A stretch of DNA of 64,000 bases from Polaribacter vadi (GTDB taxonomy: Bacteria; Bacteroidota; Bacteroidia; Flavobacteriales; Flavobacteriaceae): assembly GCF_018861005.1 (NCBI RefSeq), contig NZ_JAHKQL010000026.1, positions 78,751-142,750 on the forward strand. Reading direction: 5' to 3'. The translations under genes and the position numbers were made by a program. Below are positions 25,981 to 35,304 of the stretch, in pieces. The notes under the pieces were generated by a model, which ran no database searches, had not been told where the DNA came from, and worked only from the letters and a program-made list of their open reading frames with translations. Every line of letters starts with the position of its first letter. Position 1 is the first letter of the stretch.

Positions 25981-28848
25981 TTATTCCGCTTGCTTTTTTC
26001 CTAACAATGATAGAACAGCATCAATTACATTACCTTCATTTACTAGCTTTAGAAGGTATGAAGGTGCTTTAAAATCATTTGAATTTTCATACGAGAAATC
26101 TGCAAAATTGATATCATCATTTTTTTTCTTTTCTACAAACCCTTTTCCTAACACCAATCCTATTTTACCATAATCACCATAAAAGTACTCTTGTAACAAG
26201 GGCACTATTTTATTATTAAAAGCATTGACTAGTTTTTCTTCTGAATTCACATTAAAAAAGTAAGAATGTCCGATTGTATGGTCTCTATCTATTAATAATT
26301 CGATACGTTCATTTATCTTTTTTAAAACTTCAGATAGCTTAATATTATCTACTTCTTCATTTTCTATAACAGCATAATCTGGCATCATTTCTTTAAACTC
26401 AAAACGACGTCTTAATGCAGTGTCTAATGCTTCTACAGATCTATCTGCTATGTTCATGGTACCATAAATATCTAAGTTAGAAGGTACACTGAAATTTATT
26501 TTAGAATATGGCAACTTTATACTTAATTCATTCTTAGCGCCACTTCGTTTATCTATTTCTATAAGCGTAATTAACTCCCCAAAAATTGCAGAGACATTCC
26601 CTCTATTAATTTCATCTATAAAAATAGCATATCTATTTTCAGAATCATTTTTAGCTTTTGTACACAATTTTTTAAAAACACCATCTTCAATCGTGTATCC
26701 TAAATCTTTCGTTTCTTCTTCTGTTTCTGGAAAAACAGGTTTGATTCCTTCAATAAAATCTTCATATGAGAAGGATTGATGAAATGTTACGAAATCGTAA
26801 TTTTTTATAACCGTTTCATTATTGCTTTTAAAATTGTTAACCTCATCTATTATATCATATATTTCAGGAATTTGCTCTTTTGTTTCTTCTTCAAGTAACT
26901 GCCACATTTTATCATTATTCTTATCAAAAATTAACGGATTTTGACGTTGTTTATATGCTACATTTTCTGAAGAAGTTATCGTGTGCATTTGTAATGTTCC
27001 CCATATTGTAGCTCTCACATTTTTAGATTCTGATAACGATGCTTTTGTTTTTAACCATCTATTCTCTAAAATGTCATTTACTTTTGAGGTTCCATTTTCA
27101 ATAAGTGCAATTGCTATTACTTGCCACCAAGTTAAATTCGTTATTTTATCTTCAAAAAACTTTTCTTTAGTGATGGCGTTTTCCCTAAGCGTATATGTAT
27201 CAAATAATTGGTCTTTTAAATAATAAGTTTTCCCTGTTCCTGGAGGTCCGTATAGAATTTGGTTTGTTGGTTTCATATCGGTTATTATTTTTTCTGCAAT
27301 TTTTTCTTTTTTATCACTTGTCATTAATTCCATTAAATAATCAGAATATTTATCATACCCTTTGTATTCAGAATCATAAATAGTAACATCTGTAAGCGTT
27401 TTTAAAACAAGTTTATGCTCTGAATGCCATTCTCCTTTTAATTTCCAATCTACTTTTCTACAGCTTTTATAACTTTCTCTTTTGCTATCAAAAAAATAAT
27501 CTGAAGTTACTACTCCATACCCCAATAATTTACTTATTCCTTTTTTAACAATTATAATATCTCCAATTTTTATATTTTCCAGGAAATCATAATTCGCTAC
27601 TACTTTGTTCATAGGATTTCCTTCTCCACCGTTTAATGAAATTAAAGCATCACGTATTTCATCTTTAGATTTATAAGTTCTTAAATCTCCTAGTTTATCA
27701 TAACCAATAGCCATAATGTTGCCATTATAGAATTCATCCCAATGATCAGCACCTCCTCCTGGAGAATACAACCAATATTTAGTATTATTGTTTTGATTCC
27801 AATTTAACAAAGTCTCAAATTCTTTTTGAGTAGCACTAAAATTTGTTCCTTGATTCCCTGCTTTAAAATTTAGAAATTTAGGATCCTCTTTTATATCTTT
27901 CCATAAAATAGGATTTTCTACTAAGTTTTTTGTGATTTTAATTTTCACTCTTACTGCAGCCTCACTAATGCTAGGATTGAGATAATATTGCTGTTCAATT
28001 TTTTCTTCTTCTAAAACACCTACTTCTGAAGTAACCTCTGCCAACGCATAACATCCTGATTGATTTCCGGTTTGCCACAATATTATTTGATCACCAATTT
28101 TTATTTTGTCTTTATGTGCAGCAACTTTCCAGCTTTTCAAGTGTCCATACTTTAAGGCATTTGTAATATTATAAATATCTGGATTTCCTTGAAAGATCCA
28201 GTAATTAATCTGTTTTAAAGGCTTTACTTGTTTGTTTTCAAATTCTTCAAGGGTAGTACCGTCTTTTAATTTCCATTCATACTTTCCATTAGCAGCTCTA
28301 TTAAGTGTAATAACCGCTGCTGGTGATGGTCTATTAAATGTTATGCTTTTTTTTAGAATTACATATTTACTATAATCAGAGTCTTCAAAATAGTCTTCTT
28401 TTTCATATTTAACTCTCATTTGATAATAAGAGTGCTTTAAAAAACTAGGTTTGGGTTCTTTATAAATATAAGATCCTTTTAATAATTGATAGCCACCTTT
28501 TACAATTTGCAATTTTGCTGTTAAAAAATTGCCGTCTGAAGTTTTATCTGTTTTAGAGACTTGAATTTGAAATATAGGGTCTGTTAACTGCTTTTTAATA
28601 ACACTAAATTGAAGTTTTTCGAATGCATTAAAACAATCCGTATTCAAACCACCTTTAAAATAAGGTTTTATGGTTCTTCCTTCTGCATAAAAATTAGCAT
28701 ATGCCATTATTGCCTTTGGAGGGTAATGTATACCGTTATAAACTAAATCATATGTTGAAGAAGGACCAAAACCATTTGGCAAGCCATTTTCTTCGAAATC
28801 TTTAATTCCTTGTAATATATGTTCTTTGGTTACTTTTTCGAATAGCAT
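25981..28848 (-). CDS. mcrB: McrB-type GTPase with ScoMcrA-like head and EVE domain
   Basis: 955 residues, much longer than E. coli McrB (459). Residues 1-80: ScoMcrA-like N-terminal head (SSTYDLVYNGIHYPPKAIMA). About 212-330: EVE/PUA-like module (YWIFQGNPDIYNITNALK, IGDQIILWQTGNQSG). About 350-480: a second PUA-like module (YWLYSPGGGADHWDEFYNG, KIGDIIIVKKGISKLLGYG). About 525-900: AAA+ GTPase with Walker A LYGPPGTGKTYY, Walker B AIFIDEINRGNVSAIFGEL and the McrB guanine-specificity motif MNIADRS. EVE modules bind modified cytosines, so the enzyme probably targets modified DNA. It is coupled to mcrC. Confidence 0.92.
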   Translation of the reverse strand: MLFEKVTKEHILQGIKDFEENGLPNGFGPSSTYDLVYNGIHYPPKAIMAYANFYAEGRTIKPYFKGGLNTDCFNAFEKLQFSVIKKQLTDPIFQIQVSKTDKTSDGNFLTAKLQIVKGGYQLLKGSYIYKEPKPSFLKHSYYQMRVKYEKEDYFEDSDYSKYVILKKSITFNRPSPAAVITLNRAANGKYEWKLKDGTTLEEFENKQVKPLKQINYWIFQGNPDIYNITNALKYGHLKSWKVAAHKDKIKIGDQIILWQTGNQSGCYALAEVTSEVGVLEEEKIEQQYYLNPSISEAAVRVKIKITKNLVENPILWKDIKEDPKFLNFKAGNQGTNFSATQKEFETLLNWNQNNNTKYWLYSPGGGADHWDEFYNGNIMAIGYDKLGDLRTYKSKDEIRDALISLNGGEGNPMNKVVANYDFLENIKIGDIIIVKKGISKLLGYGVVTSDYFFDSKRESYKSCRKVDWKLKGEWHSEHKLVLKTLTDVTIYDSEYKGYDKYSDYLMELMTSDKKEKIAEKIITDMKPTNQILYGPPGTGKTYYLKDQLFDTYTLRENAITKEKFFEDKITNLTWWQVIAIALIENGTSKVNDILENRWLKTKASLSESKNVRATIWGTLQMHTITSSENVAYKQRQNPLIFDKNNDKMWQLLEEETKEQIPEIYDIIDEVNNFKSNNETVIKNYDFVTFHQSFSYEDFIEGIKPVFPETEEETKDLGYTIEDGVFKKLCTKAKNDSENRYAIFIDEINRGNVSAIFGELITLIEIDKRSGAKNELSIKLPYSKINFSVPSNLDIYGTMNIADRSVEALDTALRRRFEFKEMMPDYAVIENEEVDNIKLSEVLKKINERIELLIDRDHTIGHSYFFNVNSEEKLVNAFNNKIVPLLQEYFYGDYGKIGLVLGKGFVEKKKNDDINFADFSYENSNDFKAPSYLLKLVNEGNVIDAVLSLLGKKQAE

Positions 28849-28919
28849 AGCTTACTTTTATTTTATAATTAGATTATTGTTCCAAAGCGCCAAAACAACA
28901 TCCTTTTGAGAATAATATA

Positions 28920-31580
28920 TTATTTTTTAAAACTTTGTTCTAACCCCATTTCTCTAATTTTGTCTAACCATTCATATATCATAGTTTGGCTATATTTAGG
29001 GTTTCCGTTTTCATCTTTTTCTTTTTCCATGGCAATAGCTAATAAAGCATATTCATTTTCTAAAGATGTACCAAAAACACCTTGATCATCTGTATTTATT
29101 GAAACAAACAATTGTGGACATTCTTTTATTATATCAAAATCAGTTTCTAAATGTAAATTGAAAAAATTCTTTATAGGGTGTTTGTGGTATTTATCTATAG
29201 TTCCTATTAAATAATTAGATGTTGGATTACATTCAATACCTATATTCTTTTGAACGATATAGTTTTGATATTCTTTTTGAATACTTGTTACTAGTTTTAC
29301 ATAAGCATCTGTAATTTCAAATTGCTTTATTTCTTTACCCTTCTTTTTTATTTCAGGATTAAAATGATATTGTAGATACAAAAATTTAGTTTTGCTATCA
29401 TTTCTTATGTTTCCTCTTTTAGGATAAAAATGGTTAATTCTACATCTTTCCCAGTACGTGATGTTCGGAATATCTTCTATTTTTTCATGTATATCTTCTA
29501 AATATAAATATGGATCATCTCCTCTTAATTTCCAGGCATCAAAATATATTTCGTGCTTAAAATGTATGTTATTAAATTTAGAATCTTTATCAAAATAACA
29601 TTGATAGACTTCTCTAAATAATGAGTCAAATAATTTTTCTAATTTATATATTTCACTGGTATGGTCATTTATATTATATTTTCTAACCTTTGCTAATAAC
29701 CAAGCTATGTTATCTAATAGCATCTCTTTCGGAATCAATAATTTTCTTCCTTTAAAATCAAAATATTCTTTAACATCTATTCCTAGTGCCAATGCATGTC
29801 CTATTCTATCTCCTTGGCGAAATTTTAGAAATTTAATCGTTTCATCAATACATCTAATTCCATCTATAATATCGTAAAAATCCTCACCTGCATGATAAGT
29901 AGCATATAGTTTATTTTCTACAATCTCTTTCTTTAAATGATTGTATTTTCCATTTAACTTATGGTCTTTTAAATACCTAAAAGCTTGTGCAAAAACTTCT
30001 GGTCTTGCATTAAATTCAGACGAAGCAGCATCAATACCTCTAATAAGTTTTGCTTTCTTAGAATACGATTCTCTTAGTTGCACAATTGCTCTGGCTTGTT
30101 TTTTTACATCTTTCCTTAATTGATGATGCCTTGGTAATACTTCTTGAGCTAATTTATAGTTGGTATTCTTCTCTTTAAACTTAATAAAATGGACTGTATA
30201 AAAATGTTTTTCTTTATTTGCTTTATAAGTACCTAAAGCCTTTTTAGTAGGTATATTATAATGTGTCTCTTTTAATGCTTTTATATCACTATTAATTTGA
30301 TATTTTTTTAAACTGTTATTAATGGCTAAAGCTGTATTTTTTGGTGTAATTCTAGTTTCAAAAGAAGTTATATTTTGAAACTTTGTACTATCATTAATAG
30401 CCATTTGTAATAAGGCTGTTTCATAAATACTATTATCTGGAATAAAGTATTCTTTTCTATCTTGATACGTAGAAAAATTAGCAAAACCAACCTTTTTATT
30501 GACTTGAATTAATTCTGACCTAAATTGATTTTTAATAGATATGTAGGCGTGTAATAATTTTTCTATTTTAAAGCTTTCTTTTTTTTCTGAATAAATATAT
30601 TTGAAAGCTTTGTAGAGCAACTGCCTTTCTCCATACATTATAAAAGAACCTTTAAAGTTATTAATATGCATATCTTTAGTAATAGCATAATCTGCTACTT
30701 CCTGCTTTCCTTTATGATAAAACTCATACCCATAAAGTTTTTTCTTCTCGTTGATTTCAATTTGAATATTAGATAAATTCATTAATAGCTCAAAGGAATC
30801 ATTTTTATTAGAATTCGGATATAATAAGTACTTAAAATCAGCTAAGTTAATTTCACTATTTTCATCTAATAAAAATTGAAATAACACCAGTCTTATTTTC
30901 GAAGCTTTATTAACAAGGACGTCTATTTCTTTATTTTGATTATGGAAAGAATGAGAAGTAGCTCCATTTAATTTTAGTCCTTTTTTTAACTTCTTAAACT
31001 TTTCAGTATGATGATTACTATTAATCGTATTCATTAAAGAAATCCAATTCAAATCAAAAACTGGAGCAGAGCCTTTTAAATGAAAATGATTTTCTGCAAT
31101 CCCTTTATCTAATAACTTTTTAAGTCTATTATTGTTTGAAAAAGCAACGGTTCTCCAAGAAAAGAAATTTCTTTTTCTTTTAGAACGGTTATCCATGTAT
31201 GCAAAATAAGAACACGTAAATAAATCTTCTCCTAAAGAAAAAGATAAATCTCGCCAACGCAATAAATGCTCATAACAAACAAAAGGTTCTTTGTCTCTTT
31301 CTATTAAAACTTGTTTATTAAAATGAGTTAATAAATTAAAAATTGACTTCTTACTACTTTTTCCTTGATACACATCTAGCAACCAATCTGAATCTAATTT
31401 GCTATACAAGTTTTCAATTTCATCAAAGCTATAATTATTAAAAAATGCCAAGCCTTGCTCTAAAAAACCCGTTTTAGAAAAAGTATCCTTTTCCAAACCA
31501 TTACTATAGATATTCTGAAATATTAAATCAGGGCAAGTATTATTGAAAATTGCTTTTATGGATTTTCTAAGGTTATCCAT
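28920..31580 (-). CDS. rdrB: RADAR adenosine deaminase RdrB
   Basis: 886 residues with the full metal-binding set of an adenosine deaminase barrel spread over a large protein: AENHFHLKGSAP (His-x-His, about residue 165), YHAGEDFYD (about 563), GDRIGHALALG (about 594) and SINTDDQGVFG (Asp-Asp, about 830). In RADAR, RdrB forms a dodecameric shell that deaminates adenosine nucleotides or RNA to inosine on phage infection with RdrA. It overlaps rdrA by 8 bases. Size, motifs and partner make the call strong. No accessory rdrC/rdrD membrane gene is adjacent. Confidence 0.9.
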   Translation of the reverse strand: MDNLRKSIKAIFNNTCPDLIFQNIYSNGLEKDTFSKTGFLEQGLAFFNNYSFDEIENLYSKLDSDWLLDVYQGKSSKKSIFNLLTHFNKQVLIERDKEPFVCYEHLLRWRDLSFSLGEDLFTCSYFAYMDNRSKRKRNFFSWRTVAFSNNNRLKKLLDKGIAENHFHLKGSAPVFDLNWISLMNTINSNHHTEKFKKLKKGLKLNGATSHSFHNQNKEIDVLVNKASKIRLVLFQFLLDENSEINLADFKYLLYPNSNKNDSFELLMNLSNIQIEINEKKKLYGYEFYHKGKQEVADYAITKDMHINNFKGSFIMYGERQLLYKAFKYIYSEKKESFKIEKLLHAYISIKNQFRSELIQVNKKVGFANFSTYQDRKEYFIPDNSIYETALLQMAINDSTKFQNITSFETRITPKNTALAINNSLKKYQINSDIKALKETHYNIPTKKALGTYKANKEKHFYTVHFIKFKEKNTNYKLAQEVLPRHHQLRKDVKKQARAIVQLRESYSKKAKLIRGIDAASSEFNARPEVFAQAFRYLKDHKLNGKYNHLKKEIVENKLYATYHAGEDFYDIIDGIRCIDETIKFLKFRQGDRIGHALALGIDVKEYFDFKGRKLLIPKEMLLDNIAWLLAKVRKYNINDHTSEIYKLEKLFDSLFREVYQCYFDKDSKFNNIHFKHEIYFDAWKLRGDDPYLYLEDIHEKIEDIPNITYWERCRINHFYPKRGNIRNDSKTKFLYLQYHFNPEIKKKGKEIKQFEITDAYVKLVTSIQKEYQNYIVQKNIGIECNPTSNYLIGTIDKYHKHPIKNFFNLHLETDFDIIKECPQLFVSINTDDQGVFGTSLENEYALLAIAMEKEKDENGNPKYSQTMIYEWLDKIREMGLEQSFKK

Positions 31581-34149
31581 TAGATTTTAAATTATTTAAC
31601 AAATCACGTAAATCATTCTTTATTTCTTCAAGGTTATTATTATTTAAACTATTTCTAAGTTTCCAAAGCTCATTTAAAATTCTTTGATTAGGGGAATTTT
31701 TTGATTTAGCTAATTTATTGATTAATATAGCTAACTTCTTTTTTGTTAAACTAGGTAAAGAGTGTTTTATAAACCTATTAATTGTATTGAGATTTTCATT
31801 ATCCAATTTATATAAACTTTTAATGCTCTTTTCTGATGAAAAATTAAATAATGAATCTAAAATTCCGTTTAAAACTGAATAGTTATCATTCCAATAATCA
31901 AAAAATGGATTATTGCATATATCTCTTAAATCAATGTTATATTTAATTGATAATTTCTCACTAATCTCTTTTAATCCATCATATAAATAGACATGTAATC
32001 TTTTTCCATAATTATCTCCTAAACTATCTTTACTACTGGAGTAATCACTCAATTTATTTAGTATTTCATCAAACAAGTTAATATTATATACTAAATAATA
32101 ATCTTTGTTTAAATCAATATTCCATTGTTTTAAATTTAAATAAAAATTAGAATCTTTAATGTCTACTAAAATATTATGAGGAACATATTGCTTTATTAAC
32201 TTGTCCGAATTATTTAAATTATTTAAAATAGAAATTGCACTAAATGTAACAGTTTCATACTTATTACCTGTCCTTTCTTTTATATCATCCGTTATATTAT
32301 TGACATAATACTTATTGTCTTTACTTCCATAACCTATAAAATTTAAAAAATGAGTAAACCATAAATAAATTTCATTATAATTGTTATTATTTGGTGTAAT
32401 TTCATTAATAAGATCAACTATATATTGATATAAATCTAGAGGAGATTTGTTAATTACAAAATAATCTCGTCGACCTAGACCTTTTGGTTTATCTCTAATT
32501 GTTGGAAAATATTTTATAGAATTATTTGTTAATCTATCATTTGTTAAAATTTGTAAATTTTCAATGTTAAAGTTATTTTTAAATAACTCTGTAAATCTAA
32601 TAGAGTAATATATTTTTAAATAACTTACAAACTGTAAATTTTTAATATCTGTAACTAAAATATTACTTTTTATCTCTCTTAAAACAGATAAGACATCTCC
32701 AAAAGAAGCATTATAATATTTTTTTATTTTAGTCAACCTACTAATCTCATTTTCATCCTCGAACGTTGGGTCATAATCAGAATTAAATAATAATCCATTT
32801 TTATTTATGCCAATCCAGTTTAAAATAAATTGGTTTAATGTAGTATTAGAAGCCTTGTCTAATTCTTTAAAAAAATAAACTTCTTCTTGTGAAAGATTAC
32901 TTCCTATTTCTTTATTTAAATAAGTCTTAAAAGAATTTATATTTGACTCCCTATAAATTAAAGTTATTGTATTGGTTAAATCTCTTAAAGTATTCGGAAC
33001 AATTATATTTTTTTCAAACTTGTTTTTCGCAATTAAAATATTGGTTTTTCTATAAACCAAACCTAAAAAAGTATTTTCTATGGTCTGATTTTTAATATAA
33101 TAAATCTTGTCTTTGTTAACTTTAACGTCTTTTGTATTTAATTCTTCTTTTAATTCAATTTCATATTGAGAATCATACAAATTCATTTTTTGAGTAGAAA
33201 TATTATTTTCTATAAGAATTGGAGTATTAAATCTTCTTTCTAAAGGAAATAACTTGTCTAAATATTTATTAGATTTATTAGATATGTTTTCTGACAAGTA
33301 TATATTAGCTTTTTCTCCATATTTAAAAATCATATCATACTCTTTTATGATTTCATTATTTATAGAATCTTGTAATTGTTCCATTTTAAATGCAATCAGA
33401 ATAAGAACATTACTTTGAATTAAGAATTGACGAATGTCTTCTAACATTTCATAAGCTCCAGAAATGTTTAAATCAAAATCATCTATAGGAATCAATAAAA
33501 ATCCCTTTTTATCTTTAGAATTATCAATTCCATACATGCAAAGTAGATATTCGTCTACTAATTTTTTAAAATTTTCTTTCAAGTTTGTTCCGAAAGCTAA
33601 ATCACTTAAAGCCTCAATAGCTTCTTTTTCGTAAACATCAGACTTTCCGTTATGAACTACTTTAAGATTGTTAAATACCTTTTGAAACTGTTTTATTAAA
33701 TCACGTTTGCGGTCATTTTTAATCGTATTTTCTTTCTTTAATTTCTTCTGAAACTTAGAAAACATTTTAGAAATTATAATTTCAAAAAGTTTATCTTCAT
33801 TTCTAAATAAAGAAGGGTCTATAATATCTAAAGATTTTATTTTAGCTTTTTCAAGATTTGGAGTGGCACTCCAAAAAGTATCTTTAGACTTTTTGTTTTT
33901 TAAAGCATCAGCAAAAGAAATCATAGAAGAACTTTTACCTGTACCGCGTTCTCCTGTAAAAGCAATTACATTATTGTAATCATCGTTACTAATACTTTTT
34001 GTGCTAGAAACTGTATTTGCTTGTAAAATTATCTCTTCTACATTTTTTGTGGCTTGCGTATATACTTCTTTAAAAATAGATTTTTCAAAGTCCTCAGTTT
34101 TTTCTATTTTTATTTTATATTCTTCACCTATATTTATTTCTAATGCCAT
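31573..34149 (-). CDS. rdrA: RADAR ATPase RdrA
   Basis: 858 residues with an N-terminal P-loop NTPase: Walker A in AFTGERGTGKSSSMISFADA (about residue 68) and Walker B in FLLIPIDDFDLNISGAYEML (about 223), with QSNVLILIAFKMEQL after it. The remaining 600 residues are AT-codon-rich and helical with no other familiar domain, as in known RdrA. RdrA forms heptameric rings that deliver substrate to RdrB. The gene begins 33 bases after hsdS and overlaps rdrB, so it may share transcription with the hsd genes. Assigned mainly from pairing with the deaminase plus the NTPase motifs. Confidence 0.87.
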   Translation of the reverse strand: MALEINIGEEYKIKIEKTEDFEKSIFKEVYTQATKNVEEIILQANTVSSTKSISNDDYNNVIAFTGERGTGKSSSMISFADALKNKKSKDTFWSATPNLEKAKIKSLDIIDPSLFRNEDKLFEIIISKMFSKFQKKLKKENTIKNDRKRDLIKQFQKVFNNLKVVHNGKSDVYEKEAIEALSDLAFGTNLKENFKKLVDEYLLCMYGIDNSKDKKGFLLIPIDDFDLNISGAYEMLEDIRQFLIQSNVLILIAFKMEQLQDSINNEIIKEYDMIFKYGEKANIYLSENISNKSNKYLDKLFPLERRFNTPILIENNISTQKMNLYDSQYEIELKEELNTKDVKVNKDKIYYIKNQTIENTFLGLVYRKTNILIAKNKFEKNIIVPNTLRDLTNTITLIYRESNINSFKTYLNKEIGSNLSQEEVYFFKELDKASNTTLNQFILNWIGINKNGLLFNSDYDPTFEDENEISRLTKIKKYYNASFGDVLSVLREIKSNILVTDIKNLQFVSYLKIYYSIRFTELFKNNFNIENLQILTNDRLTNNSIKYFPTIRDKPKGLGRRDYFVINKSPLDLYQYIVDLINEITPNNNNYNEIYLWFTHFLNFIGYGSKDNKYYVNNITDDIKERTGNKYETVTFSAISILNNLNNSDKLIKQYVPHNILVDIKDSNFYLNLKQWNIDLNKDYYLVYNINLFDEILNKLSDYSSSKDSLGDNYGKRLHVYLYDGLKEISEKLSIKYNIDLRDICNNPFFDYWNDNYSVLNGILDSLFNFSSEKSIKSLYKLDNENLNTINRFIKHSLPSLTKKKLAILINKLAKSKNSPNQRILNELWKLRNSLNNNNLEEIKNDLRDLLNNLKSNG

Positions 34150-34182
34150 TTTTTACTTTTTTATTTTAACACACTAAACATT

Positions 34183-35304
34183 TTACAACTCCCCCTTAAA
34201 AGCCTGATCTAACAAACTACTTTTTAAGGATTTTAAATGATTTAATTTTTCCTGAATTGAGGTTTCTAAACTTTTAGTCTCTTCTTGAATTTGAACTATT
34301 CTTTTAATTTGTTTTTTCTGAATTGATAATTCAGGAACTGGTATTTTCCATTCTTCTAAAAAAGGTCTTGGAATCCTTTTTAATCCTCCAGCTCCTGTCA
34401 TGTTTTCTTTACCTGTAACTCTTATTTGTTCGGTTAAAACAGAGAAGTAAATCCATTCTGGCAAAACGTTTTCTTTTGGTCTTAAAACGTGATATTCCGA
34501 AGAACCAAAACCAATACCATTGGTTAATTTTTTTGCTAAACCTGCTTTACCGTTTTCAAAACAAGGTGTTACTTTTGCCAAAATAATATCTCCATCTGCA
34601 AAATAGGTGTAGCCTTTATAAACTTCGCTAATCTTTTTAATTTCATTTGGAACGAAATTAATATCGTGCTCATTTAAATCTCTCATTGGTAAAAATGAAA
34701 CTTCTAAATTGTCATCAAGATCCCTTACTTCTGACTTTTTGGGACCAAGAATACACACGTCTTTAAGCATTATATCTCCATCCGAATATATTTCATCCAA
34801 AACACTACCCATCAAAGCCTGCGTATGTGCAATATTTTCTTCTAACAAACCAATAGCTTTATCTATTTTGGCAAATAAACCATCTAATTTGGTAACAATA
34901 CGTTGTTGTTCTGGTAATGGTGGAAGTGGGATTTTGATTTCTTTTATTCCTTTATAAGAAATTACTGGTTGAGCTGCTTGATTAGCTGTAGAGCCTAAAT
35001 TATAATGTTCGAGGAATAATTTTAAAAACTGTTTATCAAACTCCTCAAAGTATTCAGAGATATAAAAAGCATTATCAGTTAACCATATCTTTTCTTTAAT
35101 AAACCTTACGTTACCACATTTTGCTCCAACTCTTCCAATAATTATATTCTCTCCTTCTAAATTAAAATCTTCAGCATATCCAGTAATACCATTACCTCCA
35201 AAAACAGGAAATTCCTTATTTTCAGAAATATCTTTTCTTTTAATGAAATTTCCACTTCTAATTTTAAATAATTTATCAATTTGTATTTCTTCCCACTTAC
35301 CCAT
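34183..35304 (-). CDS. hsdS: Type I restriction-modification specificity subunit
   Basis: About 373 residues with two target-recognition domains. The first (residues 1-150) has SGNFIKRKDI and the closing IKEIKIPLPPLPEQQRIVTK with the coiled helix LDGLFAKIDKAIGLLEENIA. The second (about 175-373) has FLPMRDLNEHDINFVPNEIK, RIPRPFLEEWKIPVPELSIQ and a matching C-terminal coiled helix (LNHLKSLKSSLLDQAFKGEL). It directs HsdM and HsdR to a bipartite site that cannot be read from sequence. The ATG at 35302-35304 overlaps the hsdM stop by 8 bases; a TTG one codon earlier is the other option. Confidence 0.94.
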   Translation of the reverse strand: MGKWEEIQIDKLFKIRSGNFIKRKDISENKEFPVFGGNGITGYAEDFNLEGENIIIGRVGAKCGNVRFIKEKIWLTDNAFYISEYFEEFDKQFLKLFLEHYNLGSTANQAAQPVISYKGIKEIKIPLPPLPEQQRIVTKLDGLFAKIDKAIGLLEENIAHTQALMGSVLDEIYSDGDIMLKDVCILGPKKSEVRDLDDNLEVSFLPMRDLNEHDINFVPNEIKKISEVYKGYTYFADGDIILAKVTPCFENGKAGLAKKLTNGIGFGSSEYHVLRPKENVLPEWIYFSVLTEQIRVTGKENMTGAGGLKRIPRPFLEEWKIPVPELSIQKKQIKRIVQIQEETKSLETSIQEKLNHLKSLKSSLLDQAFKGEL

